Of a DNA stretch of 14,471 bases, positions 1-7,035 are shown one piece after another. The position numbers and the translations under genes were made by a program. The stretch comes from an uncultured Limnohabitans sp. Lineage in GTDB: Bacteria; Pseudomonadota; Gammaproteobacteria; Burkholderiales; Burkholderiaceae_C. The notes under the pieces are model-generated. The model saw only the letters and a list, made by a program, of their open reading frames with translations, ran no database searches and was not told the DNA's origin. Within the stretch, counting starts at the first letter, position 1. Each line of letters starts with the position of its first letter. The stretch is from the NCBI RefSeq assembly GCF_937889215.1, contig NZ_CALBEX010000071.1:1-14471 (forward strand), read 5' to 3'.

Positions 1-94
1 GCAAGCATTGGTGGGCGAGGGTGCCACGCTCAAGCCGACACCTGCGCCGAGAGCTGTGTTTAAAACAGCGCATCGACATGTTGGCCGAATGCGG
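1..94. other. Left edge, no gene assigned
   Basis: This is the stretch downstream of the MarR gene. Short open frames run off the window edge on both strands. One on the minus strand starts at an ATG near position 79 and has 26 codons visible. None has a recognisable protein motif or a convincing ribosome binding site, so I assign nothing. No clear terminator hairpin was seen after the MarR stop. Confidence 0.4.
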
Positions 95-616
95 TCAAAG
101 GTAAATTTTTTGCAGCAGCGTCAGCAGCGTTTTGCGCTGCGCTGGCGTGAGCTTGGCGGTTTTTTCGATTTCCAGCTCGGTGGCCGTTTGCTCGGCTTGC
201 ACCATCAAGTCATGGCCTTTGGGGGTGGCGTGCAGCCCCACGGCTCTGCCGTCGTGCGGGTGGGGCTTGCGCTCGATCAGCCCGCGTGACTCCAGCGACT
301 GGATCAGGCCCACCAAGTTGGGGGGCAGCAGGTTGAGGGTGGCGCACAACTGGCGCGAGGTCACGCCCGGGTTGTGCTGAATGGTCGACATGACCGAAAA
401 ATCCACAGGCTTGAGGCCATAAGGGGCCAGCCGTTCCAAAAACAGTTCGATGATGCTCAGGGCGGCGCGACGGGCGTTGTAACCCATCAGTGTCTGCAGG
501 TAGCGTGTGTCGACTTGGTCGATGGCGGCCAAGTCGGTGCTTGCCAGAGGTAGCTTGACGCGCTTGCGTGGAGCCGCAGCGGGCACTTGGGGAGATGGGT
601 GGGGCTGGCTTGGCAT
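95..616 (-). CDS. MarR-family transcriptional regulator
   Basis: A 173-residue winged-helix regulator, last gene of the seven-gene catabolic unit. The DNA-binding part is visible as a helix-turn-helix around residues 70-112 (including VTSRQLCATLNLLPPNLVGL) followed by a charged wing around residues 116-134 with the MarR-like pattern RKPHPHDGRAVGLHATPKG. The flanking helices (about 38-66 and 136-172) would form the dimer interface. The ATG at 616 was chosen because it lies 11 bases after the acyl-CoA dehydrogenase stop; longer in-frame starts would run into that gene. The ribosome binding site is weak. MarR proteins such as CouR, FerC and HcaR are known repressors of hydroxycinnamate catabolic genes that are relieved by CoA-thioester or free-acid ligands. 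By inference this one regulates its own operon. The ligand cannot be read from the sequence. Confidence 0.88.
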   Translation of the reverse strand: MPSQPHPSPQVPAAAPRKRVKLPLASTDLAAIDQVDTRYLQTLMGYNARRAALSIIELFLERLAPYGLKPVDFSVMSTIQHNPGVTSRQLCATLNLLPPNLVGLIQSLESRGLIERKPHPHDGRAVGLHATPKGHDLMVQAEQTATELEIEKTAKLTPAQRKTLLTLLQKIYL

Positions 617-627
617 GAAGCAGGCGA

Positions 628-2346
628 TTATGCCGCCGCCGCGCATTGCTGAACGATGATGAAGCTGCGCATTTGAAACTCGGGCAGCACCCAGTCGCGC
701 AAGGCTTTGGCCGGGGCTCGCCAGCGGCGGTCCGCGTCGAGCGTGTGGGCGTCCACGCCCGCCTCGATGCGCAACCAGGCCCAATCCATCAGCACCAGCG
801 CCACGGCGCGCAAATAATCGTCGGCCACGCGGTAGGCCAACGCCGGGTCTTGGGGGGCGGCCTTGACGATTTGTTCGGTCACGGCGCGCAGCGTTTGGAT
901 GCGCGCTTGCGCCGAGGTGCTGGTTTTGGCCGTTTTGGGCAGGTCGGTCGCGATCGTGTCGAGCAAGGTTTTCATGGCCACGCCACCATCGGGCAACACT
1001 TTGCGCACCAACAGGTCAATCGCCTGAATTTCGTTGGTGCCCTCGTAAATCATGGCCACGCGGGCGTCACGCACGATTTGCTCAATGCCCCATTCACGCA
1101 CATAACCGTGGCCGCCCAACACCTGCAGGCAGTCACTGCCGCCATGAAAGGCTTGGTGGGTGAAGACCGATTTCATGACCGGTGTGACCAGCGCGCACCA
1201 GCGCTGGGCGGCGGCTTGCGTGTTGGCATCGGGGCTGTGTTTGATCAGGTCGAGTTCGAGCGCGGTGCGGTAAGCCAGCACACGACCGGCGTCGACCCAG
1301 GCGCGCTGCGTGTCCAAGATGCGGCGCATGGCCGGGTGCTCACCAATCAAATCCGCTTCGCCCGCGCTTTTGCCTTTGCCCGGCGCACGCATCTGGCGGC
1401 GCTCTTGTGAATAGGCGTCGGCCTTTTGCCAAGCGGCGTCCAGCAGGCCAATGCCTTGCAAAGCCACATGCAGGCGAGCTGCGTTCATCATCACGAACAT
1501 CGCGTTCAGGCCCTTGCCGGGTTCGCCCACTATTGAAGAGACTGCTTCGTCAAAACGCATCACGCAGGTGGGGCTGCCGTGCAGGCCCATCTTTTCTTCG
1601 ATGCGGTCGCAGTGCACACGGCTGCGCGAGCCATCGGGGTAGAACTTGGGCACGAGAAACAGCGACAGGCCTTTGGGGCCGGGCGGCGCATCGGGCAGGC
1701 GGGCCAGCACCAAGTGCACGATGTTGTCGCTCAGGTCGTGCTCGCCGCCCGAGATGAAAATTTTGGTGCCGCTGACCGCGTACCGCCCATCGGGCAGGGG
1801 AACGGCTTTGGTTGTGGCCAAGCCGAGGTCAGAACCGGCATGCGGCTCGGTCAGGCACATGGTGGCAAGCCATTCGCCGGTGGCCACTTTCTCTAAATAG
1901 TGCGCTTTGAGTTCGTCGCTGGCGTGGTGTTTGATGCACTCGTAAGCGCCATGCAACAAGCCCGGCGCCATGGTCCAACCGTGGTTGGCGGCGCTCAGCA
2001 TTTCGTAGAGCATGGCTTCGAGCACGGTGGGCAGGCCTTGACCGCCGTCTTCGGTGCTGGCGGCCAGGGCGGGCCAGCCCGATTGCCAAAAGGACTGGTA
2101 CGCATCCTTGAAGCCCGGCGGCATGGTGACTGCGCCGTCCTTCCACTGTGCACCTGTTTCGTCGCCATCACGGTTGAGCGGGGCGATGACTTCGCCCACG
2201 AACTTGCCAGCCTCCTGAAGTACTTGCTGCATCAGCTCGGCGTCCACCTCGGCAAAGGCGGGCAGGGTTTGCAGTTGGGCGGGCGCGTTCAAAACGCGGG
2301 ACAACAAAAACTGCATCTCTTCGGTGCGGGGTTGGTAGGCGTTCAT
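628..2346 (-). CDS. Large acyl-CoA dehydrogenase (DmdC/AcdA-like, FAD-dependent)
   Basis: A 572-residue acyl-CoA dehydrogenase, longer than the usual ~380-400 residues because of a C-terminal extension, as in the 3-methylmercaptopropionyl-CoA dehydrogenase (DmdC)-like branch. The family signature MCLTEPHAGSDLG lies at residues 163-175. The second signature (GGSDCLQVLGGHGYVREWGIE, starting near 402) is followed by the catalytic-base region MIYEGTNEIQAIDL, with E435 the probable general base. The domain order is N-terminal helical (about 30-160), beta barrel (about 163-275), C-terminal helical with the FAD site (about 280-450), then the extension (about 455-572). The role inferred from the neighbours is to introduce the 2,3-double bond into an arylpropanoyl-CoA so that saturated side chains can join the hydratase step. 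Electrons would pass to ETF, which is not encoded here. It lies 15 bases after the thioesterase. Substrate specificity is inference. Confidence 0.92.
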   Translation of the reverse strand: MNAYQPRTEEMQFLLSRVLNAPAQLQTLPAFAEVDAELMQQVLQEAGKFVGEVIAPLNRDGDETGAQWKDGAVTMPPGFKDAYQSFWQSGWPALAASTEDGGQGLPTVLEAMLYEMLSAANHGWTMAPGLLHGAYECIKHHASDELKAHYLEKVATGEWLATMCLTEPHAGSDLGLATTKAVPLPDGRYAVSGTKIFISGGEHDLSDNIVHLVLARLPDAPPGPKGLSLFLVPKFYPDGSRSRVHCDRIEEKMGLHGSPTCVMRFDEAVSSIVGEPGKGLNAMFVMMNAARLHVALQGIGLLDAAWQKADAYSQERRQMRAPGKGKSAGEADLIGEHPAMRRILDTQRAWVDAGRVLAYRTALELDLIKHSPDANTQAAAQRWCALVTPVMKSVFTHQAFHGGSDCLQVLGGHGYVREWGIEQIVRDARVAMIYEGTNEIQAIDLLVRKVLPDGGVAMKTLLDTIATDLPKTAKTSTSAQARIQTLRAVTEQIVKAAPQDPALAYRVADDYLRAVALVLMDWAWLRIEAGVDAHTLDADRRWRAPAKALRDWVLPEFQMRSFIIVQQCAAAA

Positions 2347-2361
2347 GGGGTTTTCAGTCTT

Positions 2362-2781
2362 TCAGCTGCACAGGGCCTTGATGTCCTCAGGCACAGGGAT
2401 GGATTTGATGCGGTCCGGGTCTTCGGGGTGCTTGATGCAAAAGGCGCGCACTTCGGTGCCTTCGCACAGGACGGTATCGCCGCGCATGACCACATGCTTG
2501 TGCACAAACACTTTCTCACGCCATTCCTGCACGCTGGTGTGCACCTGCAGGGTTTCGCCATAGGTGGCGGGGCGGATGAACTTGGTGTTGATCTCCAAGA
2601 GCGGCGTGCCGATGATGCCGCGCGTCTTGACCAGTTCGCGCCAAGGCAAGATGCCGCACTTCATGAAGAAGTTCAGCGATGAAGCGTCCATCCATTTGGA
2701 GAAATTGGGGAAGAAGACAATGCCTGCGGGGTCGCAGTCGCCGAACACCACTTGCACTTCGTAAACAACGGTTTTGCTCAT
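2362..2781 (-). CDS. 4-hydroxybenzoyl-CoA thioesterase-type hotdog protein
   Basis: A 139-residue single-domain hotdog thioesterase. Residues 13-30 contain FGDCDPAGIVFFPNFSKW, which matches the active-site loop and helix of the well-studied Pseudomonas CBS-3 4-hydroxybenzoyl-CoA thioesterase as I recall it. The Asp at position 17 is in the same place as the catalytic Asp of that enzyme. The following stretch (FFMKCGILPWRE), the GIIGTPLLE segment and the C-terminal ALCS ending also resemble it, and the length is the same. The expected reaction is hydrolysis of a (hydroxy)benzoyl-CoA to the free acid and CoA, in the cytoplasm as a tetramer. It lies between the HSD10-like dehydrogenase (9 bases before) and the acyl-CoA dehydrogenase (15 bases after), which suits it as the last step after thiolysis of an aromatic side chain. 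The exact ring substitution is unknown. Confidence 0.9.
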   Translation of the reverse strand: MSKTVVYEVQVVFGDCDPAGIVFFPNFSKWMDASSLNFFMKCGILPWRELVKTRGIIGTPLLEINTKFIRPATYGETLQVHTSVQEWREKVFVHKHVVMRGDTVLCEGTEVRAFCIKHPEDPDRIKSIPVPEDIKALCS

Positions 2782-2790
2782 GTTCGGCTT

Positions 2791-3570
2791 TCAGCGGGGG
2801 GCCATGCGCAACGCGCCATCGAGGCGAATGACTTCGCCGTTCAGGTGGTCGTTGTGCACGATGTGGCAGGCCAGTTCGGCAAATTCGCTGGGCTTGCCCA
2901 GGCGGGCGGGGAAGGGGATGCTGGCGGCCAATGATTGCTGCACCGGTTCTGGCAGGCTGGCCAACAAAGGGGTCTTGAACAGGCCGGGCGCGATGGTGCA
3001 CACGCGGATGCCGTGCTGCGCCAAGTCGCGCGCCATGGGCAGCGTCATGCCCACCACGCCCGCTTTGGACGCGCTGTAGGCCTGCTGGCCCACCTGGCCG
3101 TCGAAGGCTGCGACCGAGGCGGTGAAGACCATCACGCCACGGGCACCGTCAGTCTCACCATCTTTTTCCATCGGGTCGAGCTTGCTGCAGGCCTCGGCAA
3201 ACAAACGCGCTGCGTTGTAGGTGCCGATCAGGTTCACGTTGATGACCTTGGCAAACTCCTCCAGCGGTGCGGCCTTGCCGTCCTTGCCGACCACGCGCTT
3301 GGCAGTGCCAATGCCAGCGATCTGCATCAAGATGCGGGCGGGGCCGTGAGCCGCGGCGGCTGTCTCGATGGCATGCTGCATGCTGTCTGCATCGCTCACA
3401 TTGCAGTGCACTGCAACGCCGCCAATGTCAGCTGCCACGCGCTCTGCGTTGGCCATGTTCAGGTCGAGCACCGCGACCTTGGCGCCCAGACGGGCCAGTT
3501 CGCGCGCTGTGGCTTCGCCCAAACCAGAGCCACCGCCGGTGACCAATGCTGCTTGTCCTTGGATGTTCAT
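2791..3570 (-). CDS. HSD10-like 3-hydroxyacyl-CoA dehydrogenase (SDR family)
   Basis: A 259-residue short-chain dehydrogenase. The NAD-binding motif TGGGSGLG is at 11-18, an acidic residue after beta-2 (LDLN, D36) suggests NAD rather than NADP, the catalytic Ser is in FTASVAAF (S152), and the YSASK motif gives Y165 and K169. The ending LNGEVIRLDGALRMAPR and the RLGKPSEFAELACHI segment are hallmarks of the HSD17B10 / type II 3-hydroxyacyl-CoA dehydrogenase branch, which oxidises 3-hydroxyacyl-CoA to 3-ketoacyl-CoA. In this unit it would oxidise the 3-hydroxy-3-arylpropanoyl-CoA made by the hydratase. One oddity: where most family members have N-A-G or N-C-A-G after beta-4, this protein has LMQIAGIG (residues 81-88). 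The thioesterase start follows 9 bases after its stop, so the two are cotranscribed. It is separated from the thiolase by 194 bases holding REP-like repeats. Confidence 0.9.
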   Translation of the reverse strand: MNIQGQAALVTGGGSGLGEATARELARLGAKVAVLDLNMANAERVAADIGGVAVHCNVSDADSMQHAIETAAAAHGPARILMQIAGIGTAKRVVGKDGKAAPLEEFAKVINVNLIGTYNAARLFAEACSKLDPMEKDGETDGARGVMVFTASVAAFDGQVGQQAYSASKAGVVGMTLPMARDLAQHGIRVCTIAPGLFKTPLLASLPEPVQQSLAASIPFPARLGKPSEFAELACHIVHNDHLNGEVIRLDGALRMAPR

Positions 3571-3589
3571 GTCAGTTCCTTTTTGTCAG

Positions 3590-3649
3590 AGGTCGAACCT
3601 TCGGGTCCGTCGTTTCGGTGGGGTGTCGGGGCTAAAGCCACCGACCTAC
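3590..3649. repeat. REP-like element pair, copy 1
   Basis: Two small imperfect palindromes in inverted orientation between the thiolase and the HSD10-like gene. The left unit (3590-3612, containing AGGTCGAACCTTCGGGTCCG) is a diverged copy of the left arm of the large inverted repeat 70 bases away. The right unit (3624-3649, GTCGGGGCTAAAGCC then ACCGACCTAC) can fold on itself, pairing GTCGG with CCGAC and GGCT with AGCC. The same two unit types recur near position 11,700. Confidence 0.7.
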
Positions 3650-3684
3650 AAAATCAACCTGCGGGTTCTTGGGTTTTGTATTTG

Positions 3685-3755
3685 GTAGGTCGGTGCCTTC
3701 AGGTCCGACATGCCCGCAGACCGCGACCATGTCGGACCTGAAGGCACCGACCTAC
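3685..3755. repeat. Perfect 28-bp inverted repeat, REP-like (copy 2)
   Basis: The arms at 3685-3712 and 3728-3755 are exact reverse complements over 28 bases, separated by a 15-base loop. Each arm begins GTAGGTCGGTGCCTTCAGG and ends in CATG, and each can also fold alone through GTCGG/CCGAC. It ends 9 bases beyond the thiolase stop codon, so the operon transcript would carry a very stable hairpin between the thiolase and the HSD10-like gene. A role as mRNA stabiliser, processing site or partial terminator is possible but is inference. No long T run follows. Confidence 0.85.
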
Positions 3756-3764
3756 AAATTCGGG

Positions 3765-5027
3765 TCATGCGGCTTCGGGGTTTTCGATCAACAGCGCAAT
3801 GCCTTGCCCGCCGCCCACACAAGCGCTGGAGATGCCATAACGCAAGCCCGAGCGCTGCAGTTCACGCGCCAGCGTGATGGTCAGGCGTACGCCGGTGGCG
3901 GCCAGGGGGTGGCCGAGCGCAATCGCACCGCCGTTGACGTTGAGCTTGGACACATCCAGACCCAGCTCTTTCGCCACAGCCAGCGTTTGCGCGCCTTGCG
4001 CTTCGTTGATCTCAAAGCGTCCGATGTCCGACAGCTTCAGGCCCGTGCGCTCCAGCAACAAGCGGATCGCAGGCGCAGGACCAATGCCCATGATTTCGGG
4101 CGGCACGCCCACGGCCGCAGCGGCGACCACGCGGGCAATGGGTTTTTTGCCTTGGGCTTTGGCCAATTTCTTTGCGAACTCGCCGGATGTGACCACACAA
4201 GCCGCCGCCGCATCGACCAAAGCCGAGCTGTTGCCACCGGTTTGCACGCCGCCTTCGTACACCGACCGGAGCTTGCCCAGCACCTCGGCTGGCGAGATGC
4301 GCGGGTGCGTGTCGGCGCTGACCTCCGTCACTTTGCCTTGCAGCTTGATGCCCCGGGAAACGTAACCTTCGAGCTCAAATTTTTCAGTGACCACCGGCAC
4401 GATCTCGCCCGCATGAAAACCGGCTTGTTGCGCGGCCACGGCCTTGGCGAAAGATTCAGAGGCGAACTGGTCCACCTCTTCGCGGGTGATGCTGTATTTT
4501 TTGGCGAGGTTCTCGGCGGTCTGGATCATGTTGATGCCTGCGGCCGGGTCTTTCAGGGCTTCCCACATGAAGTCCTTGAAGCCGACGGGTGCGCCGAGCT
4601 TGAAGCCGGTGCGGTGGTCAAAGGCGGCAATCGGGTTGCGCGTCATGCTCTCGGTGCCGACCACCAGCGCGGCCTCACAAACGCCCGCTTCGATCTGCTC
4701 GCCCGCTTGGCGAAACAGCTCAAAGCCAGTGCCGCAAATGCGCTGCACCATGATGGCGGGCACCTCTTGCGGGACGCCTGCGTACAGGCCAATGTGGCGC
4801 GGCAGCACAAACTGGTCGAAGTCGCCAGGGGCCATGTTGCCGGTGATGACCGAGCCGATCTCGCTGGCGGCGATGCCTGCGCGCTTCAAAGCTTCGCGTG
4901 CGGCCTTGATGCCCAAGTCGGTGGGCGAGATGTGACCCAACGCGCCGCAGTAATCGACCATGGGCGTGCGCACGCCTTCGTGCATCCACACATCGGCAAA
5001 CGCGTTGAAAAATCCTTTGGAGCTCAT
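3765..5027 (-). CDS. Thiolase (acetyl-CoA acyltransferase)
   Basis: A 420-residue thiolase. The acylated Cys lies in VQRICGTG (C98). The C-terminal active-site elements are NEAQGAQTLA (341-350, replacing the usual NEAFA), GGAIALGHPLAATG (366-379, H373) and the second Cys in SSACVGGGQG (C403). The TGGNSSALVDAAAA segment (263-276) corresponds to the GNAS-D-GAAA region of classical enzymes. All catalytic residues are present and the length is a little over the usual ~390-400. In this operon it would cleave a 3-aryl-3-ketopropanoyl-CoA with CoA to give aroyl-CoA and acetyl-CoA. The ATG at 5027 was chosen over an upstream in-frame start because the extra 32 residues (through QRPLPQKIERT) are encoded by the repeat-containing intergenic region, and GAAAGAA sits just upstream of the chosen ATG. 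Confidence 0.93.
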   Translation of the reverse strand: MSSKGFFNAFADVWMHEGVRTPMVDYCGALGHISPTDLGIKAAREALKRAGIAASEIGSVITGNMAPGDFDQFVLPRHIGLYAGVPQEVPAIMVQRICGTGFELFRQAGEQIEAGVCEAALVVGTESMTRNPIAAFDHRTGFKLGAPVGFKDFMWEALKDPAAGINMIQTAENLAKKYSITREEVDQFASESFAKAVAAQQAGFHAGEIVPVVTEKFELEGYVSRGIKLQGKVTEVSADTHPRISPAEVLGKLRSVYEGGVQTGGNSSALVDAAAACVVTSGEFAKKLAKAQGKKPIARVVAAAAVGVPPEIMGIGPAPAIRLLLERTGLKLSDIGRFEINEAQGAQTLAVAKELGLDVSKLNVNGGAIALGHPLAATGVRLTITLARELQRSGLRYGISSACVGGGQGIALLIENPEAA

Positions 5028-5047
5028 GTTTGTTCTTTCGATTTTTT

Positions 5048-5136
5048 GTGGGAGCGGTCTCTGACCGCGATGGGGTTGGGTGTCGCTGATGTTTGTGTGA
5101 CGGTGTGAGCGGATCGCGGCCATAGGCCGTTCCTAA
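5048..5136. repeat. Second REP-like type: inverted pair of short hairpins
   Basis: Two related units in opposite orientation fill much of the ligase-thiolase gap. The unit at 5048-5072 has GGAGCGGTCTCTGACCGCGA, with arms GCGGTC (5054-5059) and GACCGC (5063-5068). The unit at 5112-5136 reads, on the minus strand, AGGAACGGCCTATGGCCGCG, with arms CGGCC (5117-5121) and GGCCG (5125-5129). The two match at most positions once one is reverse complemented. This layout is typical of REP/BIME elements. The sequence differs from the GTCGG...CCGAC type near 3600 and 11,700. Confidence 0.65.
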
Positions 5137-5163
5137 AAGCTGCGCCGATCCGAGGCTTTGTCA

Positions 5164-7014
5164 TCATTGAGGTTGGAGGATGTGTGGCAGCGTGCCTTCG
5201 TGCAGCGCGGCCACGGTGCCCGCGCGGTGGGCCAGCACCGAGCGCTGGTTGATCGAGCCCTTGTCGGTGATCTCGCCCTTGTCGATGGTGGGCGGCTCGC
5301 TCAGCAGGCACAAGCGGGCGATGCGGCTGGCGCTGCCGGTGGCGGTTTGGGCCAGCGCGTTGACGATGGCCTGAAATTTGGCTTGCACCGGTGCGCTGGC
5401 CAGCACGTCGGCCAGCGGCGCATCGGCCGCCAGGCCGCTCAACGCGCGCACGGCCGGTGTCGGGAACACCATGGCCCCGACTTCTTTGAGGTTGATGCCG
5501 GTCAGCACCACGTCTTGGATGAACGGTGCGCCCGCGGCAATGATCTTGGCGCGCAAAGGCCCCACGCTCACAAAGGTGCCGGTGGCCAGCTTGAAGTCTT
5601 CGGCGATGCGGCCATCAAATTTCAAGCCCAGGTGCACGTCGGTCTCGTCGATCCATTTGACCGCGTCACCGGTTTTGAAGAAGCCTTCTTCATCGAATGC
5701 GCCCGTGGTTTCTTCCGGGTTGCGCCAGTAGCCGGGGGAGATGTTGGGGCCCCGGTAGCGCACCTCGGTTTTGCCTTGCGTGTCCACCAGCTTGAGCTCC
5801 AGGCCGGGGGTGGGCACACCCAAATCGCCGGCTTGCACCAAGGGGTTGGTCACAAAAATGCCAAACGGCCCAGATTCGGTCATCCCCAGGCCCGTGCCCA
5901 TGACGATGCGCTCGCCGATTTCGCGCTCTTGTGATTCGTACAGGCTGTCCCAAATCGGTTGGGCCAGCGCGGCACCGGCGTAGAAAAACATTTGCACCCG
6001 CGACAACAGGGTTTGGCGCAAGGCGTCATCGGTTTTCATGGCGTTGGCAATCGCCTCAAAACCCGTGGGCACGTTGAAGTAAACGGTGGGCGCGATCTCG
6101 CGCAGGTTGCGCAGCGTCTCGCCAATCAGTGCCGGTGTGGGCTTGCCGTCGTCGATGTACAGCGTGCCGCCGTGGTAGATCGTCATGCCCACGTTGTGGT
6201 TGCCGCCGAAGGTGTGGTGCCATGGCAGCCAGTCGACCAGCACCAGTTCTTGCTCTGCCAGCACGGGCATGGACTGCGCCATTTGCTGCTGGTTGGCACA
6301 CCACAGGCGCTGGGTGTTGATGACCGCTTTGGGCAACTTGGTGGAGCCGCTGGTGAACAGAAATTTGACGATGGTGTCGGGCCCGGTGGCGGCCATGGCC
6401 GCGTCCACGGCCGCTGTAGCGGGGGTGGCGCACAGGCTCTCAAAGGCGGTCACCTTGCGGCCATCCACACCGCCTTCACACATCACCACTTCCATGTCGT
6501 CACTGACCGTGGCCGCAATCGCTTTGGCGTACCGGACGTCGGAGGCGAATACCAGACCGGGGGTCACGGTGCGCAGCACATGCTTGAGCTTGTCGTAGTC
6601 CACGCTCACCAGCGAGTAGGGCGGCGAGGTGGGCACAAACGGCACACCCGCCACCATGGCGCCCAATGAAAGCAGTGCGTGTTCCAAGCTGTTTTCGCTC
6701 AGGATGACCACGGGCCGCTCGGCGCTCAGGCCCCGGTCGATCAAGCCTTGCGCAATGCAGCGCGCTGTCTGCCAAGCTTGCGCATACGTGATGTGCTGCC
6801 ACTCGCCTGGGGTGCCGTCTGCCTGCTTTACGCGGCGCGCCATGAAGCTGTGGTCTGGTTTGGTTTGGGCCCAGTGCTGCAGCCGGTCGGTCATGCGTTC
6901 GGCAAAGGGCTGCAGAGGCTGCTCGGCTTTAAGGTAGCGCGTGCCGGGTGCACCATCGTGCACGGTGACACGGGTGACACCGAACTTCAGGGGACGAAAT
7001 TGGGGGGCGGTCAT
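5164..7014 (-). CDS. Feruloyl-CoA synthase-type acyl-CoA ligase
   Basis: A 616-residue ANL-superfamily ligase closest in feel to the feruloyl-CoA synthase branch (about 610-620 residues). The ATP-binding loop is FTSGSTKLPKAV (220-231), the branch-typical variant of TSGTTG.PKG. Other motifs are LPWHHTFGGNHNVG (263-276), the A5 motif GTGLGMTESGP (373-383), the A7 TGD (448-450), DGRIAEDFKLATG (467-479) and the C-terminal DKGEITDKGSINQR (578-591), with K585 the likely catalytic lysine. It activates an aromatic acid (ferulate, p-coumarate or related) to its CoA thioester at the cost of ATP to AMP. The start at 7014 has a strong ribosome binding site (GGAGGAGA) and lies 21 bases after the hydratase stop. 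A 136-base gap with REP-like hairpins follows. The exact substrate is inference. Confidence 0.92.
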   Translation of the reverse strand: MTAPQFRPLKFGVTRVTVHDGAPGTRYLKAEQPLQPFAERMTDRLQHWAQTKPDHSFMARRVKQADGTPGEWQHITYAQAWQTARCIAQGLIDRGLSAERPVVILSENSLEHALLSLGAMVAGVPFVPTSPPYSLVSVDYDKLKHVLRTVTPGLVFASDVRYAKAIAATVSDDMEVVMCEGGVDGRKVTAFESLCATPATAAVDAAMAATGPDTIVKFLFTSGSTKLPKAVINTQRLWCANQQQMAQSMPVLAEQELVLVDWLPWHHTFGGNHNVGMTIYHGGTLYIDDGKPTPALIGETLRNLREIAPTVYFNVPTGFEAIANAMKTDDALRQTLLSRVQMFFYAGAALAQPIWDSLYESQEREIGERIVMGTGLGMTESGPFGIFVTNPLVQAGDLGVPTPGLELKLVDTQGKTEVRYRGPNISPGYWRNPEETTGAFDEEGFFKTGDAVKWIDETDVHLGLKFDGRIAEDFKLATGTFVSVGPLRAKIIAAGAPFIQDVVLTGINLKEVGAMVFPTPAVRALSGLAADAPLADVLASAPVQAKFQAIVNALAQTATGSASRIARLCLLSEPPTIDKGEITDKGSINQRSVLAHRAGTVAALHEGTLPHILQPQ

Positions 7015-7035
7015 TTTTTGTCTCCTCCAGCCGGT

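Noticed and set aside
1..79. Start of another minus-strand gene downstream of the MarR gene
   Set aside because: Only 26 codons are visible and they are Arg/Cys-rich. There is no ribosome binding site and no recognisable similarity.
3669..5108. 479-codon open frame on the plus strand
   Set aside because: It is the antisense shadow of the thiolase. The translation has low-complexity, His/Arg-rich composition and no domain, whereas the minus frame has all thiolase motifs.
5028..5123. Longer thiolase N-terminus
   Set aside because: The extra 32 residues come from the repeat-containing gap and resemble no thiolase N-terminus. The ATG at 5027 has a purine-rich site just upstream.
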